A DNA stretch of 64,000 nucleotides from Phialocephala subalpina. Taxonomy: Eukaryota; Ascomycota; Leotiomycetes; Helotiales; Mollisiaceae. The notes under the pieces were generated by a model. That model was not told where the DNA came from. It made no database searches and saw only the letters and a program-made list of their open reading frames with translations. Position numbers and translations under genes: made by a program. Each line of letters begins with the position of its first letter. The stretch's first letter is position 1. The stretch lies in contig FJOG01000008.1 in the NCBI GenBank assembly GCA_900073065.1, positions 1,145,347 to 1,209,346 on the forward strand, written 5' to 3'. Positions 56,088 through 64,000 of this stretch are shown here, piece by piece.

Positions 56088-56875
56088 AGGTACAAGGGAC
56101 GGAGTCTTGTATTTTGATACTGGAAGTCTCGATAGACGACGAAGGAAAGGGGCGACCAGGTGTGCCACTCATCACCAACAATTCTAAGTCGGACTTCTCC
56201 CGAGGTGTTCGAACTCGACAATTACCACTAGAAGAAGCAGCGAAAAGGCAAGTAAGAGAGTAAAGACAGATCGACGCAACAACCTCTTCGCTTACCTTAA
56301 CAGCTAAAGCAATGTCAGCGCTAAAAATTACTTCGACCGAAGGAAAGTCTGACTTGAAGCGGAGGAGAAATGGATGGGCTGAAGTTGACAAAGGACATAG
56401 ACGACGCAGCATGCGAGTTGGACGCTTCATTTTGAAAAAGATCAGGATTGGTCAGGTGGTGATGGAATAGGTGTGTTATAGCCATGGGATGAAAACAGGG
56501 ATGAAAGGTCGGGATGAACGTCAGGGCCGAGGAATGGTCGAGGACGATGTCAAGATAGCTCTTGGTAACTAGGAAGCCGCGACTTGCAGCGAATAATAGC
56601 ATCACAGTCACTCTGTCTTCCTAGCAATGTTTGAGAAGCAGCATGTGAGGATATCAGACGAGGATGGACAAATGTACCAATGATTGATCATTACATGCAA
56701 ACCTATATCCTGTAGAATCTATATCTCTACAACCGAATATACAACACAGAACCGCAAACAAACAGTCATTCTTCATTATCATCATCCATCATAAAAGGCT
56801 CAATCCCTGAACCGCAACCTCACGCCTCTGAAGTCTAGCAACACCATACAGTTTTGAATGTCCCTCAAATGCCAA
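56088..56875. other. Convergent intergenic region
   Basis: 3' ends of two converging genes. Motif-free ORFs only. Confidence 0.45.
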
Positions 56876-58519
56876 TTATCGAGACATTAATACGACCTCC
56901 TCGTGAGTGCTTGCCGAGTCTGCCTGCTCCTCTTCAGCTTTAGCAAGGGGATCTTGTTGTTGCTCGGGTGGTGGAGTGATGCTCTTCTCCCACTCCGTCA
57001 TAATTGTTGACATCGTGCGTTGTAAATTACCTTTAATGGCACCTGGGCTCAGCTTATCGAGTGCCGGCCATTGGATCGAGTCGCGCTTGGATGGGGTATT
57101 ATTGGACTCCTCGGACATTATTCTGTTTCGGTCAGATTTGTAAAAAGGTGTAAAAGTGAGTTGGGAGACGTACTTGACGTTGCAGTCTTCTGCCTTGGTG
57201 CTCGATGGCGTGGCTGGATCGGGTTCTGAGAGTGTCGTGCTTGCGCTCCATCGTGGTGACTTGGGGGTTGGAGAGTCCCAGTTGGACCAATCATCGTCGA
57301 GATCATCGATGGCTGGAGCGAGCGAAAGTGTTCGAGAGGCCTTCTTCGCAGCGACTGGCGTCTTCGTTTCTGGTACCAGTGGCTCAGCTTCAGACCACAG
57401 AGATCCAGCGGCATCTAGGAGTGAGGTGTTCCCAGTCAATGAATCCCATGTGCGAGGTGATGATCCTCGTGGTGATTTGCCACGCTTCCCGTTGTTCAAA
57501 AGATTGCCCTGACTGCTTCTCCTAGGTGTACCGTTGAGTGCATCCAATGCACTGGAGCGATTAGTTGTGCCATTCACAGCTTCATCTCCAACTGTCGCTT
57601 GCCGGAGGTCTTCCAGAAAGGTCCACATGCCAGCCTTCAAGTCTTCTGCAATCTGCTTGGCACCATGAGTCACACCACTCTGGTATGAATGCCTGGCGCT
57701 GGCGCGACTAGTAGAGACTCGAGAAATTCCTTGGCTGGTATCTGGCATTGTTGAGCTTTTGGTCAAACCTCCTTGATGTTCGAATGAGGTCTCGTGGACA
57801 GGCGGGAATGGTCGCGGCTCCTTGAAATTTGCCCTTTCTGGCGAGAGGAGGGACAGCGTTCGCTGGTGAGCCCCTGAAAATTTCCTTCGAGATTCCTTTG
57901 GGATATTAAGATTGCTGAGAAGTTGTTTCCTTCTGTCCAACTCTGCACTCTGCCGTGGTGTGACCGAGGGCTCACCGCCTTCACCTTCCGTTACCACAGT
58001 TGACAGAGGTATCAATGGCTCAACATGTCGGATCTCCGCCTTCTTCTTGTGTGCTTCGTGGTATGCCCATTGTTTTTTCAGGTGCTTGAGCTCAGTTTCT
58101 GCGCGTTCCAATTCCTCCTTCAGCTCTAGGACCTTTCTCTCCTGACTTGCAAGAGCAACTAAGAAGCCACTCGGGTCATTCGTAGACGGCGTTGGGACGG
58201 CCTCTGCAGGAGTGGGTGGGAAAGAAGGTACATTCGAAGAGGTCGGTGTTGGTCTCGCAAATTCGCTGCTGCTCGTGCTCGGAGCGACGGGAAAGCTCAG
58301 GGACAGTCGATTTGGACGTCGCGGATTATACGATAATGCTCGAGAGTGCTTCGTGAGTGGTCGAGGTGGAGGTGACATAGCAAAGTGTGGTCTGTTGGGA
58401 GAGTTCCCAACATGTGGACTCGGAGGCGCGGCTGGTTGCTGAGTGCCGTTTTCCCCTGAAAGTATAGACTGGACGGAAGCGCGATCAATTGATGATCTCC
58501 TACGCTGGTGGCTAGCCAT
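56876..58519 (-). CDS. DUF4048-type coiled-coil protein
   Basis: Exons 58519-57174 and 57122-56876 give 530 aa. The 51 bp intron (GTACGT...AAACAG) is a multiple of three without stops, so retention would add 17 residues. ATG at 58519 starts MASHQRRRSSIDRASVQSIL; the frame is open further upstream, but without family features. A Ser/Pro-rich N-terminus is followed by GFLVALASQERKVLELKEEL (about 140-160), a coiled coil typical of the DUF4048 family. Then come GVTHGAKQIAEDLKAGMWTF and FLEDLRQATVGDEA, a conserved helix. The C-terminus has acidic DDLDDDWSNWDSPTPKSPRW and ends EEVVLMSR. Function unknown in all fungi I know of; probably cytosolic and phosphorylated given the many SP/TP sites. Confidence 0.75.
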   Translation of the reverse strand: MASHQRRRSSIDRASVQSILSGENGTQQPAAPPSPHVGNSPNRPHFAMSPPPRPLTKHSRALSYNPRRPNRLSLSFPVAPSTSSSEFARPTPTSSNVPSFPPTPAEAVPTPSTNDPSGFLVALASQERKVLELKEELERAETELKHLKKQWAYHEAHKKKAEIRHVEPLIPLSTVVTEGEGGEPSVTPRQSAELDRRKQLLSNLNIPKESRRKFSGAHQRTLSLLSPERANFKEPRPFPPVHETSFEHQGGLTKSSTMPDTSQGISRVSTSRASARHSYQSGVTHGAKQIAEDLKAGMWTFLEDLRQATVGDEAVNGTTNRSSALDALNGTPRRSSQGNLLNNGKRGKSPRGSSPRTWDSLTGNTSLLDAAGSLWSEAEPLVPETKTPVAAKKASRTLSLAPAIDDLDDDWSNWDSPTPKSPRWSASTTLSEPDPATPSSTKAEDCNVKYVSQLTFTPFYKSDRNRIMSEESNNTPSKRDSIQWPALDKLSPGAIKGNLQRTMSTIMTEWEKSITPPPEQQQDPLAKAEEEQADSASTHEEVVLMSR

Positions 58520-59363
58520 GGCACATATCGTGAGGTCAGATAACTCGGATCGCTTGCGTGGGCGTTGAGAAGGTCTGGCCTCTTTGTGTGGTTGGCAAAA
58601 TGAAGAGAATCGACGCTTGCGTGTCAATCTTTGTTGACTTAGAATGTCAACAATCGAGCACTTGGTACTCAAGAAAAGAAGCAAGAATGTGTAAGAAGTG
58701 AAGTCGTATGTAGTCATGTAGGCATTATTATATTCGTGAATCAAGATGAGAGCAAGAAATGAGGTATTCAGGCGGATGTGGATGGAGAACGGCGATTAAT
58801 CCAAGTTTAGAAGAAAGGAGGATCAAAATCGAAATGACGCCCAACCCATGCTCGAACTAATACCGGATTTGGACTGATCAGGTCACATGCTCACGAGACA
58901 AGACCGCGACAAAATCTGCAACAACAACACGTCGCCCTTGGAGTAAATATACATGCACAATAGCTCTTTGTCAATCACTCTTACTCTACATTGCATACTA
59001 CAGCGCATTCGCATCATTGCATAGCATCGACAATAGCATACCGCCAGCTTCGACAGCGCATAAACGAAACGATATCAACATCTTCAGCGCCACCCGACTA
59101 TCCTTGCATTCATCAACCATACACTACCACTACCATACAATAACATCATTGCATATTACCATCTCTTGGAGCGCGAAGTATCTCGAAGGACACTATTATT
59201 CTACTCTTCTGTCAGTCTTTACCCTTGTGGCGCATCACCGCAAACTAGCCAGGATACATACCCATACCCCGCGATCTATCGCCGAAACACCAAAGCGCAT
59301 CGACACCACATACTCTCTCTAGCTGGCCATGATACGTGGTGACATACCTACCACGAGGTGACC
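58520..59363. other. Divergent promoter region
   Basis: CAC/ACC-rich leader-like sequence (about 58960-59330) precedes the start at 59364. No gene supported. Confidence 0.5.
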
Positions 59364-60866
59364 ATGCCATTTCCTTTCTCCTACGTCTGTGACATCCTTG
59401 ACAGTCTCGAGCGCGTCTTCCGAAACCAAGAACTCATCATTGGCAAAGATGTGAGGAGTCGAGTAAATGAATATGTCGCAAAGTGGTTCAAGGACCATCG
59501 CGGCAGGTTGGATGCATGGGATACCGCATCAGAGGTCGTTATGTCCATGTTGCGCCCCGAACAACAGGTGGATAGAGTGTACAGTATCACTTCAGAAAGT
59601 CTCGAGCTGGTCATCGCAAGGGCGTTGAGCCTTTCGAGGGATCAGTACGCCGAACTCCGGCAATGGAGGACATCCGAACATGTCGACCTTGGTGGCTCTG
59701 TGAAACGAGTCATGCCAAAGACGAAATACAACCAGAGCAGGGGCCAAACAAAAGACGTAATGGTTGAAGAAATTGAGGATGCCCTGCTCCAGATCGCTGC
59801 GTTCAATCCGAGCTCGTCTGCTGAGGTGCAAAACCTGGCAAAGACCTGGGGAAAACACCCCGATCAAGGGGAGTTGCTCGGAGATATCTATCAGCGTCTC
59901 AAAGCAAATGAAGCGAAGTGGCTTACACGTCTCATTCTGAAGGACTATGGCCCTGTCAAGTTCCCTGAGCCGATTGACCTGGCTGCAGGGCATAGCTTCT
60001 TACCAAACTGCATCTCGGTCAATGTTCAAATACCTAGTTCTACCCCACCTGCTATTCGGAGAGAAGGTTCAGGCATGATCAGAGGCATAGCGTCCTCCAA
60101 CCCGAATCCACTTCCCATACCACCCACCCCTTCTATCCCAAGCTCTTCCATTTCCTTACCCGTTAAGTCAACCAAGAGGACTCATCCACGCGATATTCCA
60201 ATTTCTCCTCCTCGCATCCGCCGAGCTGCTACTGATCAAGGACCCAATCTCAGCATCGTCAGGTCGTTGCCAAAGGCCCCAGTTCCAGACACAACTGTAC
60301 AGTCAAGTCCAGTCCGCCCTATACTTGGCTCAATCTCGTCAAATGTGCCTCGTAGCTCTCAGCAGGCGTCCACCCCCAAGTTCAGCCCAGCAGAGGCATC
60401 GCAGACTTGCACTCCATCCAGGAGCAGTCCGGCTCAGAAGCCCTCTCCTCTTCGAATAGCTGGACACGGCACTTGTCAACTCTTGCTGGAGGCTTGCATG
60501 TTCACTGGGTGCCTTTTCATAGTGTCTCCCTGCATAGCTACTACTCCTTGGCTGATGGAAGACCTCCTTCCACGACATGGCGTTAGAGTCATTACCTCCT
60601 TGTCTGGTCTTTCCCACCCATCACTTCCCCGACATTGTCCTGTAACTGGGCGAAGATACCGAAAGATTGCCCTCATCGAGTCGCACCGGCCGAACCAGAG
60701 TGCAGAGTGGATGAAGAAGATTGGAAGGCTGAGATTGAAGCGAAAGGGCAGAAAGGAATGGATGGAAGTTTTCGATTGGCGTTTGCTGGAGATATCTACC
60801 AAGATCGAGCAGGGCCAGCCGAAGGAATATGACCCTTGGAAACGGTGTTATATCGGGGCAGTTTAG
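59364..60866 (+). CDS. DNA-ligase-like protein apparently lacking the catalytic core
   Basis: Intronless, 500 aa, ATG at 59364 (MPFPFSYVCDILDSLERVFR). The first ~215 residues resemble the N-terminal helical domain of fungal ATP-dependent DNA ligase-like proteins (VAKWFKDHRGRLDAWDTASE, LARAL-type helices, NEAKWLTRLILKDYGPVKFP). A full ligase would next carry the adenylation domain with KxDG; here the chain passes directly into a Ser/Pro-rich linker (~235-365) and then a C-terminal part that may be BRCT-like (LEACMFTGCLFIVSPCIATT, LMEDLLPRHGVRVITSLSG, EVFDWRLLEISTKIEQGQP). No KxDG motif is present. It may be a non-catalytic repair adaptor or a gene with an internal in-frame deletion. Family assignment is moderate. 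Confidence 0.6.
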   Translation: MPFPFSYVCDILDSLERVFRNQELIIGKDVRSRVNEYVAKWFKDHRGRLDAWDTASEVVMSMLRPEQQVDRVYSITSESLELVIARALSLSRDQYAELRQWRTSEHVDLGGSVKRVMPKTKYNQSRGQTKDVMVEEIEDALLQIAAFNPSSSAEVQNLAKTWGKHPDQGELLGDIYQRLKANEAKWLTRLILKDYGPVKFPEPIDLAAGHSFLPNCISVNVQIPSSTPPAIRREGSGMIRGIASSNPNPLPIPPTPSIPSSSISLPVKSTKRTHPRDIPISPPRIRRAATDQGPNLSIVRSLPKAPVPDTTVQSSPVRPILGSISSNVPRSSQQASTPKFSPAEASQTCTPSRSSPAQKPSPLRIAGHGTCQLLLEACMFTGCLFIVSPCIATTPWLMEDLLPRHGVRVITSLSGLSHPSLPRHCPVTGRRYRKIALIESHRPNQSAEWMKKIGRLRLKRKGRKEWMEVFDWRLLEISTKIEQGQPKEYDPWKRCYIGAV

Positions 60867-61328
60867 GAGGATTTTCCTTTCGTTCGCTACATTTCAATTG
60901 CATAGGAAGGATCAGCATCTCGGGCATGGCATTGAGCGTTGGTTATGGGTGGCATGTTATACCCTGCATACTTTGGCGTTGTTTTCAACATTTGGATATG
61001 GAGCATTGGCAGCATTTTACTGCATTGGATACCTAGAGCGGGTACAGAAGGGGTTTGTACGTCAATGACATAACATTTGCAGTATAATTCTTGCACCCCG
61101 TGATCATTTTAAGAAATGGCGTTTCGAAAGTCCGTCAAGTTTATAAGTGTTCGAAGCAGGCAAGTTTATGCACTCGATTTGATAAAAATATTGTGTTCAG
61201 AAGTTCTTCATGCTGCTGAACATTGGAGATTATTAGAATGGGAATACTGTACGTCTTCCTACTCCTCGAGTACTCCCTCTAAATCATAAGTTAAAGTCCT
61301 TCAAGTTGCCAGACATGAGGTGTTAAGC
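60867..61328. other. Intergenic, nothing recognised
   Basis: Short ORFs only (60829-61068 overlaps the end of the ligase-like gene in another frame). Confidence 0.45.
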
Positions 61329-61418
61329 CGTCAGATGCAGGGCGTAGAACAGAAGCACGTAGTAGAGCTGAGGCATGCTGAGTATCATGCGAGTGTTACT
61401 CGGGACTCGAAGTGGACT
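61329..61418 (-). pseudogene. Relic of a paralogue of the 62983-63936 gene (middle part)
   Basis: On the minus strand the segment reads LRVPSNTRMILSMPQLYYVL, almost identical to LRVPSNTRMPLSMPQLYYVL of the intact gene about 1.9 kb away, then LFYALHLT against PFYDLKFT. Similarity fades on both sides, leaving only this island. It is in the same orientation as the intact gene. Confidence 0.8.
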
Positions 61419-62416
61419 TCGGTCTGATTAGCACCAGCATGGATCCTGCTGTGTTTCTCCTCAAGTCACTTTAGAGTTGAAAGTTCTTGGGGTGGTCAGA
61501 CTTCCAAGCGACGTGAAGTGGAGATGTCCGACGTATGCACTCCCGTACCGTTAGAACAGCATCTTGCTTTGAGTGTTCTGGAAGTTCCAGAACTTTGGGA
61601 TATTCAATATAGTTGTATTGGTCGATCTTGCTTTGGTCTAGCCTTCCTACTACCACTACCCTGCGAGGGTCGCGTGGGACTTGACGTGTCCTAGGGCAAG
61701 CCGGCTATGAGGTGGAGGTATCGTTGATGGATCTGAACGCGGTTGCGAAATGCATCGTTGGATGTGCTTCGAATAGAAAAGCATTTGTATTATAGGACTT
61801 GGGGTATCATGCCTTTGTATCCGCCGAAAGACCACCCACCAAAAAGATCACGAGTTCAATGTCCAGCCAAGGCTGAGACACCCTCGCGAATAATATTATA
61901 AAGTGAGAAAAGATGCTCCAAAGAAGACCAAGTCCATGATGTACAATTCACCCTCTGTCGACCAGAACCTCTGCGAGTATAATTTCAAGGTTAGCCAATT
62001 CCAACCCAAACTCGAGTCGGTCTCGAGTCTTGAGTTGGCATTATTCCCCGATTAGGAAGTCCATTCACGATCCAATTAATCGAAAAAGGTCCATAAACTT
62101 GAGTTGGAATTGGAATTGGCCAACCTTGCATACTTTTTCACGCCCTGAGGAAGAGCAACTTTAATTCCCTCGATGGCACTGCTCCTTCTCTGAGAATTTT
62201 GAAAGTCCTTGAAGTTGCTGAACTTTCACACTGACCAAGTTCGGGGAAATGTGTCGTGCTGACAGCGTTCTTTCAGATTAACGTATTGACAGTGATCAAA
62301 TGTCCCAGCCTTTCTGAGGCTTTCAAATAGCCAATTTTAAGACTTGAGGACTTGAAAACCAGGAACTGGTAGTCGACTATGGATTTTATAGGGTACTATT
62401 TCTTACTCAACGTGGA
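61419..62416. other. Intergenic, partly AT-rich, possible further relic sequence
   Basis: A minus ORF at 61471-61656 does not match the paralogue. No gene supported. Confidence 0.4.
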
Positions 62417-62530
62417 ATGAATGAAGTTATATTTGTTCGCCCCTTTGCATTCGTTCCGCAGATCAAGGTGAAGGTTGCGAAAGGTGAGGTGAAGAGGGTC
62501 GCAGGGCTTGTACTGGTCGGTAGCGGGGTG
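62417..62530 (+). pseudogene. Relic of a paralogue of the 62983-63936 gene (C-terminal part, opposite strand)
   Basis: Plus-strand reading IFVRPFAFVPQIKVKVAKGE then VKRV matches IFVTPSAYVPEVKVRQGEVK then KV at the C-terminus of the intact gene, which lies on the minus strand 0.5 kb away. The relic is therefore inverted relative to it. No upstream part of the copy is visible. Confidence 0.7.
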
Positions 62531-62982
62531 AATTTACATGAAAGTTCTCGAGGGCACATTGCCATATCCTCACTTTTCAGTGCTTTATATCCTAATAAGT
62601 TCTCTCAGATCGAGGAACATTGAAGATGGAGATACGAGATCGACAGAGAAGCATAGCATGTCCCTCGGGCCGAACAACGGAGTATTTTGATGATTCTAGA
62701 AACGGAAGTGTAACATGCGTTACTATGAGGCTCCTAGGTCAGGGTTTTTAATGTCCCATCTCTAGGACTTCCTGAATACCCGCTTTCCTCAATGGTAACC
62801 CTCCAAAACCGAGAATAAATCACAACATTTCACTGGTCACATAATCAGATTTACTTGGTGAAATTTTGAAAAGCATCTTGCATTCTAAACCTAAGGGTCA
62901 TGCTGTGCTATTCGTATCTATCTGAGGACTACCGCGCCAATGTCCAGCCAGGGCCGGGTGATTATGGTTATTCACAGTCCAC
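62531..62982. other. Intergenic, nothing recognised
   Basis: Between the inverted relic and the intact gene's stop. Confidence 0.45.
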
Positions 62983-63936
62983 CTATCGACCACCACCAGC
63001 ATCATTCCTAACCTTCTTTACCTCACCCTGGCGGACCTTGACCTCCGGAACGTATGCAGATGGCGTAACGAAAATCGCATTGTCGATCTTGCGTCGGTCC
63101 TCTTGCTTCTTCTTCATACGCTTGATCACAACGCGATCACGTTCCCTATCCAACATACCCACGCACCAACCCTCCACCTTGAGCGCATTTGTTAAATTAT
63201 CAGGCAGGTACACGAGATACCAATTCGTAAACTTGAGATCGTAGAACGGGAGAACATAGTAAAGCTGAGGCATGCTGAGCGGCATACGGGTGTTGCTTGG
63301 GACTCGGAGGCAGACGGTCAGGTTGGTGATGGCGGAAAAGTTATCATCAATGTAATGACAAAGCTTGTCCAGGAAGTTGAAAGTTGCACAACCAACGGGA
63401 GCACCTTCGACTGGGGCGAGATTGATGGCGGTGTTCAATGTGGTTGTGGTTGGGTCGCGGGGGAAGACGAGAGTGACGGTAAGGTTCTTCGTGTTGTTTG
63501 CGAACTCAGTGCCAAGCTCGTTGAGGGTATCGAGAACGGTGCGCTCGCCGCTGGTGGTGGTGGAGAAGGAGTACTTCTTGGGGGATTCATCGGTCTCATT
63601 CTCTTTGCCCATGGTGTTAGCTTGGACAGTGACCTTGGTCACCTTTGGCTTCTCCTTAGCAATATTTGGGTTTTCGTAATCCTCAGGGATCTCAACTCGG
63701 ATCTCAACAGTGGTCTTAAGGAGGAATTCCTGCTTTTGTTGACCGGTGAAGTTGTCGTGGAAGTCCTTTAGGAAGTTGTAGACCGCAGGTCGGTAGATAT
63801 TGACGACGGTATCATATGGGAGTCCATCGGGTTCCAGGTAACGTTGGTGAATTTGGACCCGATTGCGAATAACATCATTAGCAGTGACTACGACATCCTT
63901 CTTGGTCTTATCGCCGCGAAGATGAAAGACCTTCAT
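62983..63936 (-). CDS. Unrecognised 317-residue fungal protein, multicopy locally
   Basis: Intronless, ATG at 63936 (MKVFHLRGDKTKKDVVVTAN), TAG at 62983. Soluble, no signal or TM segment. Sequence alternates beta-like stretches (VEIRVEIPEDYENPNIAKEK, LTVTLVFPRDPTTTTLNTAI) with short helices (FNFLDKLCHYIDDNFSAITN), and ends with a basic KRMKKKQEDRRK and APVGC-containing middle. No motif tells a function. Two relics of paralogous copies (61329-61418 and 62417-62530) show this family duplicates and decays here. The start is supported by the KVFHLRGDK opening directly after a clean upstream region. Confidence 0.7.
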   Translation of the reverse strand: MKVFHLRGDKTKKDVVVTANDVIRNRVQIHQRYLEPDGLPYDTVVNIYRPAVYNFLKDFHDNFTGQQKQEFLLKTTVEIRVEIPEDYENPNIAKEKPKVTKVTVQANTMGKENETDESPKKYSFSTTTSGERTVLDTLNELGTEFANNTKNLTVTLVFPRDPTTTTLNTAINLAPVEGAPVGCATFNFLDKLCHYIDDNFSAITNLTVCLRVPSNTRMPLSMPQLYYVLPFYDLKFTNWYLVYLPDNLTNALKVEGWCVGMLDRERDRVVIKRMKKKQEDRRKIDNAIFVTPSAYVPEVKVRQGEVKKVRNDAGGGR

Positions 63937-64000
63937 AGACCTAGCTGAGAATCGAGGTGGGCTGGGGGTTCGAAAGTGTTGCTTTCTTAATTGTGCTTGA

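Noticed and set aside
1..64000. CRISPR arrays, operons, ribosome binding sites and rRNA genes
   Set aside because: The window is fungal nuclear DNA with spliced genes. No spaced direct repeats or rRNA-like sequence were seen.

Overview
The window is a gene-dense stretch of nuclear DNA from a filamentous ascomycete (Pezizomycotina). The evidence is many spliced genes with introns of about 50-90 bp (GTAAGT/GTATGT donors, CAG/TAG acceptors) and typically fungal families: HET, NACHT/ankyrin, NB-ARC/TPR, 2EXR, RTA1-like, Zn2Cys6, tannase and LaeA-type methyltransferase. A helotialean (Leotiomycetes) origin feels likely from the family mix but cannot be proved here. One assembly gap (431 N) lies at 23214-23644, so this is a draft scaffold. 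Exon models below were built by hand from splice sites and checked for reading-frame continuity. No homology search was possible.

Layout. 0-7.5 kb: the 3' end of an unknown gene, a possible broken small gene, a large NLR-type receptor (alpha/beta-hydrolase, NACHT, ankyrin repeats) and a small methyltransferase. 8-19 kb: a 2EXR pseudogene, a PQ-loop vacuolar transporter, a HET-domain protein, an O-fucosyltransferase-like type II membrane protein with a decayed relic of a paralogue beside it, and a mucin-like single-pass surface protein. 19-27 kb: a second NLR-type receptor (hydrolase-like domain with Cys at the nucleophile position, NB-ARC, TPR), the gap, and a 972-residue ankyrin-type protein. 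28-37 kb: a 1536-residue low-complexity protein with basic and acidic tandem repeats, a second mucin-like surface protein and a two-TM membrane protein. 37-47 kb: a divergent Hsp70-like protein, a second HET protein, an unknown protein, and a LaeA-like methyltransferase gene whose intron holds a 768 bp AT-rich TIR element. 47-64 kb: a TmpA-like membrane oxidoreductase, decayed tannase and RTA1-like genes, a Zn2Cys6 regulator, a DUF4048-type protein, a ligase-like protein apparently lacking its catalytic core, and an unknown 317-residue protein with two relics of paralogues nearby.

How the genes may work together: two NLR-like receptors, two HET proteins, an ankyrin protein and a degenerate Hsp70 in about 40 kb resemble an accessory non-self-recognition / programmed-cell-death region. 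This is inference from domain content; no pathway is proven. The many pseudogenes, relics and the AT-rich element fit a fast-evolving, RIP-exposed accessory region, although some small frameshifts could be assembly errors.
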